Positions 20,440 through 34,546 of a stretch of 64,000 nucleotides of DNA are shown one piece after another. Each line of letters opens with the position of its first letter. Position 1 is the stretch's first letter. The stretch is from Rattus norvegicus. Taxonomy: Eukaryota > Chordata > Mammalia > Rodentia > Muridae. The position numbers were made by a program, and so were the translations under genes. Under the pieces are notes generated by a model. The model was not told the origin of the DNA, did no database searches, and saw nothing but the letters and a program-made list of their open reading frames with translations. The stretch spans positions 93,562,359-93,626,358 of the forward strand of contig NC_086026.1 of NCBI RefSeq assembly GCF_036323735.1, written 5' to 3'.

Positions 20440-20472
<33 letters not shown>
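20405..20472. repeat. (ATC)n/(GTC)n trinucleotide array in the Elovl4 3' UTR
   Basis: ATC units flank a block of five CpG-containing TCG/CGT units, followed by about ten ATC units. In the gene's sense strand it reads as GAT and GAC/CGA repeats. Confidence 0.95.
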
Positions 20473-21039
20473 AGCCTTTATGAATCTACTGAGATTTTTC
20501 AGAGCTTTCAAATTTAATTACAGCCAAAAGGGAATATTCTGGCTTAGAGGAGGAGAGGTTTGACCACAAGGGTTAGTAAATGGATCCAAATTCGAATGTA
20601 TTTTCTTGTTCTGTCTCTGAACAAGAAAATGTCAGGTAACTGATTTGCAACCAGTAGGAAACTAGTGATTTAGGGAAAAAAAATTTTTTTCATAAAACTG
20701 TGTTCTGTGATCATCTAAAATTCAGACTGAGGAAAGAGTAAATGGAAGATAGGTGAAATTTCCACCCACTGCACAGGTGAGCGAACAGGAGGAGAGGCTC
20801 CAAGGTCACGTTGGGATTGCTTTGGTCTGGACAACATGAAGGCTAATAAAAAAATGTTTAAAATAAAAACTTCATAAATAAAACATCTAGGAACCGTATA
20901 TTGAAAGGTTTACTCAGTCTGAAGGTGCACAGACCCTATCTGCCTTTCTCCCCACCCCAGATCCTCTGCTTCTGTTGCCCCTGAACTTTTAAATGACACA
21001 GGAGTTTCCTCACTGTCACCGGTTAAGGCCCAGTTCGAT

Positions 21040-21315
21040 TTACTCTCCTTTTGGCTTCCCGTTCTTCTGGGGTTTCCCGTTTTCTAACACAAGCTGCTTC
21101 TCTGACTTGTTCACACCGTTCGCTGAGATGCCATTCGTGGCCGTCTTTCCGGTTTTTGACTTCTTGGGCTCATTGTATGTCCGAGTGTAGAAGTTGAGGA
21201 AGAGGAAGATGAAGCTGATGGCATAGGCGATCAGAGCCCAGTGCATCCACTTGGGGAAGGGGCAGTCGGTGTAGAGAGACAGTGCTGTGTGCCCAATGGT
21301 CACATGGAACTGAAC
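21040..21315 (-). CDS. Elovl4: Elovl4 exon 6 (codons 224-314, stop)
   Basis: The acceptor tttgtttttcag precedes GTTCAGTTCCATGTG. The exon encodes the last membrane segments (IGHTALSLY and ALIAYAISFIFLFLNFY), then a polar cytosolic tail ending in KPKGE, which fits K-x-K-x-x ER retrieval. The first codon is Val224 where human has Ile. Asn264-Phe265 (plus-strand 21190-21195) is the site of the human 5-bp deletion that removes the retrieval motif in dominant Stargardt-like macular dystrophy. Here it is intact. The stop is TAA at 21040-21042. Confidence 0.98.
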   Translation of the reverse strand, partial: VQFHVTIGHTALSLYTDCPFPKWMHWALIAYAISFIFLFLNFYTRTYNEPKKSKTGKTATNGISANGVNKSEKQLVLENGKPQKNGKPKGE

Positions 21316-24300
21316 CTGAAAAACAAAAGTAGAGGTGGAGGGAACACGTGATCAGAGCAGGAAGTGACTTCTAACAGCATCACAGTCTCCTACAGGGCTG
21401 ACAGGGGCCCGAGCTGTGCTCTACGGTTGGAAAGGGTAAGCATCTCGGCCTCTTTCTCTCTCTGAGATCGCAGCTCAAACACCACCTGCTCAGCATGGGC
21501 ATTCTGTGGATTTCCACAGATCCGGCACCCATCACCGGGCCTCTGTGTTTTGTTTGTAAAGTGGTGTGACAGCTATCTGAAGCTGACTCCTGTATCTGCT
21601 GCCACTTCCACTGTAGTTTCTGGAGGCAGGGCTCTGCCTGGCTTACTGGCCATTCCAGAGTCTCCAGCATAGAATTTGGACATTTGAATACTCGCTGAAG
21701 GGCATCCAAGGACAGGGAGCCAATGGACAGGGGCGAACGATAAAGCAATAGTATTTATAGGGTCTTTTGCTTCCTTTTTTTTTTTTTTAAACTTAAGCTC
21801 TCACCAAGAAGCTACTACACTCACTATATGCTTTTTTATTTCATCTTTAGGCAGGAACACAAAATAACGGGGTTCCCTGACATTCTCATCATGTTCATCA
21901 CTGTAATTGGCCCAACACCTCCCCACACACTGCTCTCCTTCCCCGTCCTGTTCTCATTCCAAATAAAGCACATTCACCCTAAAAATGAACCCAAGCTCAC
22001 TCTCTCCTGCAGGTAAGACACAGACAAGTCCGCATCTGAGTGAACATCGTTCTTTAAAAACTTATTATCCAATTAAAATCAATAAATGCAAAAAGAATCA
22101 CCTCCAATTTTATGAACTCCCGGGAAGAGAAAATTCAAAACACAGAAATGTTTGAAGAATAAACTTAAGTTCTAGTGTACTAGTCACTGGGTGGTCTGAG
22201 ACACAGAATTACAAATTCTGTAGCATTAGCAAGGGTGAACTTTTTGTAAGACTCATATTATTTAAGTGTTTGGAGGAAGTCTGACTCAGAAATTCAAGTT
22301 CAGCATCCTGTCTGTAATGGGCAACTATAGGTTCTTTGAGAAAGACGGCATTATCCTTATATTTATTTCACTAAATATTAAGATAATTTGTTCCACACAC
22401 TTCAGTTTATATTAACTTTTATAATTCCCATGGCAAAAAGCCAAATTTGTAGAACTTGTAATTTCACAATGGCTCTTAGAACCTGTACCACTGAAAAAGG
22501 GTGTGTTGTGTATAGGGTGTAGTTGAGCATGATGTAGCTCACAGACAGCCTGAGGGCAAACCCTGACGAAAGAGACTGAATACTTTATAGGATTTGGGTC
22601 ACCTCTTCATGTTCTTGGGACCACCTAGGTCTCAGTGTGAGGAAAACGTTCTACAAACTATTATCACAAGCTTCCACGGTGCTGCAAGAAGTTTCTTTTC
22701 TGATGAATCCTTCACACCCAACATTCCCCAAAGTCTGTGGTTCCTGTTTGGTTAGGCAGCTATGTGGCAACTCAGAGCACAGATGGTATTTCTAAATGCG
22801 ATCCCACTGATAAAAATGATGTGTGCACTATGATTAAAGCATATTAGAATACGTTCTGAAGCCTGGAAATGAGGTACCAGCGTGGATTTGCATGTTTGGT
22901 TTGATTATAGGCTACACCCAAGCTCTGTACGGTGCTTTGATGAATGCACTGGTGTGTAATGAGAAGCCCTACAGAGAGGAGCTCCTGAGAACTGTCTGCC
23001 TGGAACTCTGGGAGTTCAAATCCTTGGCTCTGCTGTTCAAGCACAGAGTGTTACCCAACTAGAAAGAGTACTCCTTCTTGCATTCAATTCCTTCCCCCAC
23101 CCTTCCCCTTTCTTGGCTTTGTCCTTCCTTTGCTACATGTATGTGGTCTGTTAACAAGAATCAAAACATGGGAAAACTGGAAATTTAAGTAAGAACAAGA
23201 AAAGAGAATAAAATAGTAAGGTAGAAAAAAATAGTCACTCACAGAAAGTATTTTTCTAGTCATATATGAGTCCATGTACTTTGTGGCATAGCTACAGTTT
23301 AACCATTCTTTCCACAGCTGGTTTTACAGGCTTCCTCTCAAAGGGACAGGTTCTCAATCCAGTCTTTAAGGGCTTTATAAACCAAGTGACCATGACCAGT
23401 CCACCCATGAGTGTTCAGGTTGAACCCAGCCAGTCTTGACACTGTACCTTGCTTATAAACTTAATTTTGTGATGGAGAACCACCTAAAACAACTTGGCAC
23501 GTTACAAATAATTAATACCACATATTTTTAGTATTTTGATTTTTTTTCTGCCAACAACCGGAAGTAACTTTTCAATGAAAACATTTGACGCACCAGCTGC
23601 AGCATGGTCAGGTACCGCTTCCACCAAAGGTATTTCTGGATCCAGGGGCCGAATGCAGTCAGCCCATAGTAGGAGTACATGATCACATGGATGAAAGAAT
23701 TCATCTGGGCCCCGAAAAATGCTGTCAAGAAATAAGAGGCAATTGCGAGGAAACTATTATGGTTCATCGAAGGCGCTGAGATTAAAGAGCGATCCCACTG
23801 ATAGAAAGGATGTGTACACTGTGATTAAAGCATATTAGAATACTTTCTCCATCGCTTTCTACTGAATTTACGTCACATGCTACACATTCTACTTTAGCCC
23901 CAAAGAGAAGCCAAAGTCTCTCAAATTAAGCTTGATATTTTTTACAATTTAGGTTAGAGGGGTCCTTTTAAAAGCATACAAATAGAAATGTGAATTGCTA
24001 AACTGCAAAGGGTTTTTGAAGCGGTAAATTGTTAAAGGCGGGACTCCAGCGAGCTTCAGCAAACAACGTATAATGGCTGCTGCCTTCCTCTTCCCCGTAT
24101 TTTAATGCTACCTACCAAGTCCTTGGAAGGAGGCTCGGGTGCTTCCAAGGGTTTATGTGTATTACATTATCGCCTCTGGAGACACTAATGTGCACACCAG
24201 GGGTAAGTAACACTCACTTCTTAGGCTTCAACATGGTTTTAAACACAACAGCATTATATACTCTGAGTGACCAATTCTTTTAGTCTATACAGCAATGGCC

Positions 24301-27300
24301 CACTCAGTCGAATTCAACAGCACTCCTTCTCTTTAGAATACTAATTAAGGAGTGTGTACAGCAATGCATTTCGTCATGATGTGAGCTGAGGGTCAGTTTA
24401 GATGTTTCACTTTAAGGTTACTAGCAAGTGTTCAGTGTGAAATGTGTACACTGTCAATAGTCGCACAAATCCCCAGGAAAGGGTTGTTTCCAGCTCAGCC
24501 TGCACACATCACCCCTAGTCTACAGCCACCTGAGAGACTAGAGCAACTCTCTGCCCAGCTGTGACTTCTGAGCCTCTTTAGTACTAAGGAGGCTGTGTAA
24601 AAGTTCATTTAAATGGGAAGCAATGGGGTTACCCAGGGTCTGTGTCACAGCAGGGATAAGCTGAGGGCTTGGACTGAACCTGAGGCGTTGTATCTCAGTT
24701 TCTATCAGATCAGAACTGTCCATCAGCTCCTTTTCCCACTCAAGCAAGTACTGTTTTCTGGTGTTTAGGCTTAGTGGTTTATGTCCACCTTGGGGACAAG
24801 TCTTTAGGTGTCCAATGATTGAAAAGCTGAAGTTTTTAAGAAGAGGGATGAACAGGAAGGGAGAGGATTAACCAGGAAAGCAAGCTTAATGACACACACA
24901 GTAGGTGAATCTACCTCCCCACAAGTGCTTGGGGTGGGGGGAGGTTCAGGCAGACGTGTGGGTCTCTCACCTTGGCCTCCTGCCACCCACTTGATTCCAA
25001 TCCACCACAGTGTGAACATGGTGCAGTGATGGTACACGTGAAGGAAAGACACCTGGTTGTTTTTCTTCCTCAGGATAAAAAACACTGTGTCCAAATACTC
25101 GACTCCTTTCGATACAAAGTACCACCACAAGGCAGCAGCTATCTGTAAGGGGAAGGAAAGTCACACTATAAAACGAAATCACACCGAGGTGTGGGCTTCT
25201 ACTCTGTTGAAAACTGCAGAGCACAGCACACAAAACGTACAAGGCTTGCAATCGTTCTTCTGCTAGGTAGGTTTGAGACCTAACTGTGTACCCATCAGAA
25301 AACAAACCCAAAGCTTTCGCTGCTTACAGCCAGGCAGTATCCAGCTTCTAAGCACTGTACACGTGTCACACTGCTATGCTTTGCAGATTGTAGAGAAAAC
25401 AACGTATCTTTGGGTATTTTAGCTGTTTCCTACAGACCCTATGTTTACATAACAGCTAGTCTAACATTTTTCCCCACTTTCCTTTAACTGTACAAAAGGT
25501 AGCTAATCCCTGTAGCCTGTGTTAGTATAGTCTTTAAAATGATCAATTCGAAAACAACTATTTCCTAGGTCACAAATATAATCCTGTTTACACAAGTAAG
25601 TCTTTTCTCGGGCTCTAATTAAGACACCAGATGGTACAAAACGATTATGTGACTTGCTGGGGGATTAAGGATTCAAGAAGAGGTGACCTCTGAATATGTT
25701 TTAAATCACTCTGCAAGGATATGACCATAACAATGACCAAAATGTAACCTCTGTATAGATTTCTGGTAATAATTGTGGATAAAACTAAAAATTAAATCAG
25801 TGCATAACTGAAGTATATTAATAAACCTTTCTAAGACAGAAGGCTAAGATCCTGTCCTCATTTTATACCCACATCTGAGTATGAGTATTTGCTCATGTTT
25901 TGGCTTTTGCTTCTGAAAAACAATTTTTTTTTTAAGTGCCGGAATCATTACCAGGGCTTCATGGCAATGTGAAGTTCTTAATTTGTTATTGTCACTTCTA
26001 GAATCAGACATCAATGAATAAGTATTCCCTAACATTACAATTTTTTTCTTTCTTTTTTTTTTTTTTTTTTTTTTTTTTTTGGAGCTGGGGACCGAACCCA
26101 GGGCCTTGCGCTTGCTAGACAAGCGCTCTACCACTGAGCTAAACCCCCAATTCCCTAACATTACAATTTTAAAACAGAGGAAGAAAAGGACACAGTCCAG
26201 AAACAAAATAAACTCTTGTATTTATCAGCCGGTAGGCACTTACACAGTCTGGGCAGCATTGTTATGGGCCACAGAATGAGCTGAAAAGCTGCTTGACACA
26301 GTTTAGTCTACCCACAGTAACTGATGCCCACGGTTTCGTGGCTGTAAGATAAAGTAACTCTCCATTTTAGCACGGTAAACTGTAGGAGGAAAGAGATGAG
26401 GCCGTTTTTCCTCCATGGGGACCTCTAAGCTAGCCCAGTTCATATGTAATGACTTTTCTACTTAGTCTGTAAACTGCACTAGCTATCTGTGAATAGGATA
26501 CATCAAAACGAGGGGTCACACTTTGGAACATTCAATGCACACAAGAAAGGAATCTGAGTACAAGGCTCATTTCACCAAGTTCACTCTTAGATGGGCGAGG
26601 TGGGTAGAGGGAGGACCCCAATCTGCTCAGCTACAAGATATTTGGGGGGCAGGGAGTGCCGGGTGTGTTTTCACAATAGCTTTTTTTTTAACTGAAAGAG
26701 TGTTGTTGAATGCAGTTGACTGAGTGGGATATCCCCTCATCAAAGTGGGTGAAGTCTGAGTGTATCAGCAGTGGATTCACAATCAGCAGGGTGGTAACAT
26801 TGAGGCTTTATCCTAATAATATGAGCATACTGCCTGACCCAGGGTGCTTCCTAAGTGTACTCCTGAGAGAAGGTCAAGTACAGCCTTTCTCCTTTCCCAC
26901 CTTCGACAGGGGGCCAGCTCTTCACTGAGGAGAATCTTTGGCAATAGAGTTAATATATTCTGAGTCTGAATGAAGCAACCTTGCTCTGTCTCTCAGCCAC
27001 ACCCTGGGCTTTACTTTAACTGTTTCCTGACAGGCTGACGACCTGCCTTCCAGACCACACCAAAACGTGAGCTCTTTGCAGGCAGAGACTTAATCTGTCT
27101 TCTTGCTCCTATGGTCCAGGCCCTGATACTATATGCATACAAAGGCAGGCTACACACACGTGCAGCGGGCAAATGGAGTCAAGCAACAGCGTGGCTGGGA
27201 AATGATCTGGACATGACGTCCTAAGTATATTAGAACAATTTGGTTACAGTCCCTAAAATTCGTGCTACAACATTATTTTCCCAATGCATGCTATTACATA

Positions 27301-27829
27301 CATATAGCATTATCACACACATATATAAAACAGATACATGGGACACACAAAGCACACATATGTATGTAAACTGGGTTTGTTGTGTATAATATGTATAGGA
27401 GTCACAGATTTAAGAGTTCACTAAATGGGTAACAATTTGCTATTCCTTCCACTTAAATGATAATTTTACTGATATAGATGACTGGGGAAAATGGAGCCTT
27501 ATATTGTTTATATTGTTTTTTACAAATTTAATAAAAACCAATTTCATACCCATATGAGTTATCTTGTGCCTTCCTAAGTATTACATAATTAAAATGTTTT
27601 CCACAAATAAGTTAGCTTTCTTTTGAAGTTTCTATTTTTGTCACAAAAGTTTAAAAACAAACTTGGAGACACAGTCTCATGATGTAGCACTAGACTGGCA
27701 TGGAATTTGCTAAAGGGCTGGGTTGGCCTTGAATTCAGAGATCTGTCTGCCTCTTCATCCCTAGTGCTAGAATTAAAGGCATGTACTATCACGCCTGATA
27801 AAAATAAAAATATCAAATAATGCATGACG

Positions 27830-27885
<56 letters not shown>

Positions 27886-30800
27886 TTTCTTTTTGAGGCA
27901 GGGTTTCTCTGTGTAGCCTGTCCTGGAACTCACTCTGTAGACCAGGCTGGCCTCAGATTCAGAGATCTGCCTGCCTCTGCCTCCTAACTGCTAGGATTAA
28001 AGGTGTGAGCCACCGCCTCTCCACTTATATGGCCTATTTTAAAGTACTGAATAGTAGCAATTCCATCATGCTCATTCTTTCAACACCCAATAAAAAAGCA
28101 CACTGGAGGTATAAAGCCAGATTTCCCAATTATGTATTTTAAAGGCAAACAGAGCTTTCTCTTCCACACTCAACACATGCTAATCCCATACAACACTGTA
28201 TTTTTTATGGCCTGAGAGCCTGTGAAGTTAAACTGTAGTCATCAACGACTTTCACTGGCATACTCACCCTGACTTCATTAACGTCATTAGAATAATCCAC
28301 TGACTGGCAAATATAGCTGTATCCTGCGTTGTATGATCCCATGAATAGCTGGGGACAAAAGGATTAACATTTGGAGTAAAGGTTTAGAAAACACAGCATT
28401 GAAAACAGTAAATCTGACTCACAATTGTTTCAAGTGTTGTGAAAGCAGTTATTTTCTTTAAAAACATTTCAAGTGCACTAAACATTTTCAAGTTTTTTTC
28501 TTGTTCTTTTGTAGAGCTGAGGGTCAAACTAAGGACTTCACATACGGGTCAAACGCTGTACGACTGCATTTGAGACAGGGTTTCTCATTTCCAGCCCTGA
28601 ACTGACATGCAATGTTCTAAAATCCTTTGTGTGATAGCTTTACTATAATTTTATTTTATTTTTTTTCTTTTTTTCAGAGCTGGGGACCGAACCCAGGGCC
28701 TTGCGCTTGCCTAGCGCTCTACCACTGAGCTAAATCCCCAACCCCATACTATAATTTTAATAAAGGCTAAATAAAAAGCAAGCATACTCTTTTTCACCAA
28801 GACATCAACTAATCAAATACATATTTTCCATTATGTAGATAGTAGCTTATTAGTTCCTATAATTAAACTTGCATAGGCAAGATGTTACATCTTTAGCATA
28901 ATTCACCATTGGAAAGATACATTTAACGTTTCTAAACTACTGTGGATGCTAGTTCTATATAATGCCAACTCAGTCAAAGAGGAATTTTTACAGCAGCTGT
29001 GCTTGCTAGATTTTTGCCAATTTGATACAAGCTAAGTCATTTGGGAAGAAGGAATGTCAATTCAGAAAATACCCCTACCAGAAAGCCCTGTGAGTAAGCA
29101 TGTAGGGCACTTTCATGACTGATGGTTGGCGTTGGAGGGTCCGCTCGCTGTGGATGGGGCCACCCCTGGGCAGTATGTAGCTCTGAGCAAGCTACCAGAG
29201 AGCGAGTCAGGAAGCAATGTTCCTCTGTGGCTTCTGCCTCAGTTCCTGCCTCCAGGTTCCTGCCTTTAGTTCCTGCCCTGACTTCCCTTTACCTGGATTG
29301 CTACCTGGGAGTGTAAGAGATAAAACTCTTTGGATTCTGAGCTGAAAGTTGTCCTGCCTTGACTGATTTATATCTTGATCTAAGGTGGTGTGTAACCGTC
29401 AAACAAGAGCATTTGTGAAGTTGAGCATCTTTAGGTTAAGTTGTCATTGGGAAGCTTCTCTAAAGAAGGGTTCATTTACTCAGTACCTCTGGTTAGTCAT
29501 CAGCACATATGGAATTTTACTAAGTCTCTCAGGAAGAAATTCCTTAGACTTTAGCCACTTGAAAGGACCTTGCCAATTCCAGCCTTCAGGATTTTCTTTC
29601 AAAATACCCTGGAGAATTTGCTGATGTCCAGAAAATTCTGATGATTAAGTAGCCACACCTGCATAACAGCCAACTCCTTTCAGCTCCCGCACACAATACG
29701 GCAAATTACATAAGATGGTTTAATGTGAAACTCACACTTACAAGTGTTTTGATCAGGTTGTCAGGCCTGAAACTGATGAAGAAGGGTTCTGGGTAGCTCT
29801 TGTGGCTCACTAAATGTCAAATATGTGCAAACATCCTAGAAATACGCCTCTCTCACCTCTAATAACAGCCTTCCATACTTGGCAGGTATAGTCCCATGAC
29901 AAACCAGTTACTAACGCTATAGTGAAAATTCATTCTATGCTTGCCTCAAAGTCTCATCTAAACAGCCCTCCTACACTCCATGGAAGGCTGCAAGGGTAGA
30001 TTCAATTCATGGGGTCTCATTTTTAAATTATTTCCAACAACCCTGGAGGATTACTAAAGTTAATAAACATACCTCTCTGAAGATGAAAAGGTTAAGCAAA
30101 ACCATGCCAAAATTATAGATTATGAGCACTAAGCGCATTTGAAACGGCTCTCGGTCTTTCATCCACTTCGGCCCCAGCCACACGAACAGGAGATAGAGTG
30201 TGCTTATGCTTAGTGTTGGCCATGGAGACTGCATCAGCGGCCAGTCTTCTACACGTTTATCTATGGAGAGAATCAAACGACATGCCATTTACTGAGCAGT
30301 GCACATCTTACAAAACAAAATTCTCTTAGGAATTCAAATGTCCTAATTCTATAATTAGACTAAGTGCAAATCATTGTCCCCAGGAAAATACATGGCATAT
30401 AAAACAAATATGGGCATAGCTGGGTCCTACAGGGATTGATGGAAAATCAATTCTTTACTTAGATTACACGGTGTGTTTTATAGAGAATTAAAGAAACAAC
30501 AACAGGAAATGCACTAAAAATATGGAAGATAACTTGAGTTGAAAGTGAAGACCTCATAACATAAGAATAATTATTTAAAAAACCACTAATCTTCTGCACT
30601 AAGCCAATGAAATTTAACAGGCAGTGTGGCAAGTGTGGCAGTGTAGAAGTGTGGCACTGTGCTTTGCACCCACCACTAGGCACAGATCGCACTGATGAGG
30701 TTTGGGGCAATGAAAGCCATGAGATAGAATAGGTCTAGAGATAAGAGTTACCATTCAATCATACATGAGGAATTAAGGTAATGTCGTTATGATTTTAATT

Positions 30801-32161
30801 TCTCTCAAACAGTAGCCCTATTCAAGATGGGCTTGCTGCTTTTCCCATTGATAATGTGTTATCAATCTTATTATTGATGAAAAACAAATTTTATGCTTAA
30901 CTTCACTTATTCATATATGTGTAAATACATATAGAACAAATAATTTCATTTAAAGTAAATTGACTGCATACAATATTTAAATATACAACCATCAATTAGT
31001 CTTATAATGTAATATAACATTGATTAGAAAAGAAATGATAATGAATTGATAGATTAAGAAAATCTATATCTAAAGTATATTAAGGTTAAAGTTTACATCT
31101 CTCGTGTTAAACAGAATTTCAATTTTTATAATCAAATATCTGTTTTATCTTTTATAATCAAATATCTACTTTTGGTGATACAAAACACATTTAACATTCT
31201 ATTTTTGGCACAGTTTATTTGTAAAATAAAGGAAAAAAGTCTTTTAGCCAGTTTCTAGAATCCATCCTAAGTGAATGTAATATATTGTTAATTACAGTAA
31301 CCTCAATTAAAATGTACTTGTTTATTACAACTATATATGCAAAACGGTTCTGAATTAGATAACTATTAAATACTGTTTTAAAATACACTAATCAGGTGGG
31401 GGTGTGGCTCAGAGGTACATATGCATGCGCATCTGTACATATGCATAAACACACATTCGTCTATTTCTATATACTGTCAGTTGAAAATAAGACACAAGAA
31501 AACATTAGGTTTCATGAGATAATCTTTCAAGTCAGGAAGTACCATATTTACTAGAGTTTCAATGAAATAAGTTGATCAAAAGGTGAGAGGGGTAGGGGGG
31601 CATTCAGGCAGAAAGACTGTTTGAGGCCAATCTCCTACCCTGCCTCAATAGAACAAAGAAGGGGATATTCTCCTCTAGGGTCCGGCTGGATATGCATAGT
31701 TCTCACCACTTATCAAAAAAAAAAAAAAAAACAAAAACAAAAAACAAAAAAAAAAAACTTTTCTTTGCCATAGACAGAGGCCATTGTGGAAAACCACAAC
31801 AGATAAAAAAGTAGAGTTGTAGAGCCCAGTCTCAAATATACAACACCCAAGACTCAGGAATCATTGCAGAAGGGAGTAGAAAATAGTAAAAGCCATGAGA
31901 TGATGTCTCTTAGAAATGTCAGAAGCAATATCCATTAAGTCTCACCAATATGGCGGCCTAAAGATGACTCGAACAAAGATGAAACCCAGAGACATAAGAA
32001 TATGGACTTGGGGAAATCCATGAGGTCTGAATACTACACAAAGAACTCTAGATAGCTATGGGATGCTGAGAGTAGAAGAAATAGCCTTCCCCAGGGAAGA
32101 GCACATGAATTGGTTACTCAAATGGTCAGCCCTGAAAACATAGTACAGGGAATATACCCCC

Positions 32162-32233
<72 letters not shown>

Positions 32234-33258
32234 TGCTGCTCCCACCACCACCAATTAAAGAAAATGATATGATGGTGAATTTGAAGGACAGAGAGAGGAG
32301 AGTACAAGGGACAGTTTGGAGGGAGAAGAGTAAAAAGAGAAATTATACAAGTGTATATAATCTTAAGAAAATAAAAATATGTATTTTTAAAAAGGGGGAC
32401 GAGATATCATTAAGAACATACATGGGAACAGGAAAAACTTCAATCGGATTTTATTTCCTACTTTACAAAGGAGGCTTACTGTTCACGATAACTGTGATTA
32501 CATTGGTCAAATCACATTCAACCAGACTTAAATTAAAAAATAAGAGACTTAAACCATGTTGACTTGTGCTGACATTTGTCAAAGGGCACATGACTGTCAT
32601 GGCTGTGTGGGGCTTAGAAGACATGTCATCCTTCAGTGATAATTGTCTTCCTATAAACATGTCTCCCTGACAGAAGCCACCATATAAAACACAAGATGCT
32701 TATCAACGTAGGTCTTCCCTGATGTAGACAGATTCCAGGAGCTTAAGGTCTTGTTCTAGGTCACAGCAGAGTTGCTCCAGGGTCTTCCTGGCCTACCACA
32801 CGGAGGTCAAGAGCCAATGCATTATTAATGGGATAGTCAGCCTCACAGAAAGGAAAATGATCTCTGCTGTAAAGAGATCTTAATGTCTAAGATCCTGGAT
32901 TCTGTCTCACCTTTTATCTCACCACACGAAAGATTCCTATTGACTTCAAAGAAGTTCCAAGTAGCAAGGACAAAAAGAAAAATTAGAACGACAGGTTCAG
33001 GGGCTGGAGGGAAGGCTAGGTGAGTAAAATCCTTGCCATGCAAGTATGAGGACCTGAGTCTGATCCCTAGAGTTCATGTAAAACTGGGAGTGGCTGTGAA
33101 CGCTTTATCACCCAAGTGCTGGAGAGGCAGACATAGGAGGACCCCTGGAACTTGCTGGACAGCCAATCTAGCCCCATCCAAGAGACTCAAGCTCAAAAAA
33201 ACCAGGTGTCACGCAATTAAGAAAGACACCCAGAATCAACCTCTTGTCTACTACACAG

Positions 33259-33312
<54 letters not shown>

Positions 33313-34504
33313 GTATATGAATACATATACACACATTAGCTTATACAAATACAAAACAAAGAAAACCAGGCACCAAAATTAGCCAGAAATTAAGAGTAAA
33401 CAATGTATTCCTTCAGTATTTTTGAGACAAAGCTAAGGGGTCTTACTCTGTTGTCCAGTCTGGGCTTGAACATTTGAGTTCAGGTTGATGCCTCTGCCTC
33501 AGCCTCCCAAACAGTGGTAGAACTATGTCTAGCTTGCAGTGCTAGTGGTACACTGTCTCATTCTCTCATTCAGCGATGACATTTAAGAGGACTATCAAGG
33601 ACAGGCAGGGGAAGACACAGTGAGAAGCTGAAGGCTCTACAATTATCAAGCACTAAGGGAGGCTGAGACCCAGTTAAGAAGCCAGAGGACAAGAAGAAAT
33701 AATGGAGTATACAGGATGCAGTCGGTGAATGACAGCTCCAGCACTGGTCCTGCCATGGTGCACAGGATGCTACAGCACAGCCCCCTATGTTTCCTTCATC
33801 TACAAATAGGGGAGGGGAGGTGGTGAACCAGATTCGTGATTCTCCACTGAATAAGACAGCAGCAAGCTCCAGGAGTGGTTGGCAGGCTGCAGCCATTTCC
33901 AGGAATGCTGCACTGTCTGTGTGTCTGGGATTCTCCATACTCCTCCACATTACATTATAAATAAGTGTGTGCACTTTGTTTGGGTTTGGTTTTTCCTTTG
34001 AGACAGCAGGATTCTTGTTCCTCAACATCTTGGATTTGGAATGACAGGCACGGGTGTCTTCAAGCCTCTTCCTTAAAGGTTACAATGGTTTATATCTGTA
34101 ACTTAGTTACTGTTTCAAGACGCCCAGGGCAAGCTGGACCAATCTGCTTCTAGGTGTCAGCTTGGACAATAACCACATTTTACCTATACTAAAAATTCAT
34201 ACGTAGTTACTCAAATGTTAACTGTAAAAAAAATAAAGGGGGTATGTCCATCTGAAGTGGATACTTATTTATTTACTGAGACAGTGTCTCACGATGTATC
34301 CCTTGCTAGCCTGGAACTCCCTATGCATAACACAATGGCCTTGAACTCAAGGAGATCTATCTGCCTCTACCTTCCCAGTGCTAGAATTATAGATGTGTGT
34401 CAACACAGCCAGCAGGTGAGCTTTCACACACCAGGGACACATTTTTGTTTCTAACTTCATTTGTACCTTATGATATGCAGCACTGAAGCCAACAACTTTA
34501 CCTT

Positions 34505-34546
<42 letters not shown>

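Larger units (their letters stand above)
19190..21039 (-). other. Elovl4: Elovl4 3' UTR (predicted)
   Basis: The AT-rich stretch between the stop codon and the distal AATAAA. It contains a T run (plus strand, 19830-19845), a trinucleotide array (20405-20472) and an internal AATAAA at 20022-20027. No SINE or L1 was recognised in it, in contrast with the flanks. That is consistent with constraint but does not prove it. Confidence 0.6.
25143..28267 (-). other. Elovl4: Elovl4 intron 3
   Basis: 3,125 bp, phase 0, donor GTGAGT. It contains a young ID insertion, a (TG)n run and two B1 elements described separately. The rest is unremarkable AT-rich sequence. Confidence 0.85.
28349..30072 (-). other. 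Elovl4: Elovl4 intron 2
   Basis: 1,724 bp, phase 0, donor GTATGT. Contains an ID-like remnant, a young ID element and a MaLR LTR described separately. Confidence 0.85.

Noticed and set aside
23528..23593. Read-through of Elovl4 exon 5 into VRQMFSLKSYF as coding sequence
   Set aside because: Protein continuity with exon 6 and the GTGCGT donor at 23593 show that this is intron 5.
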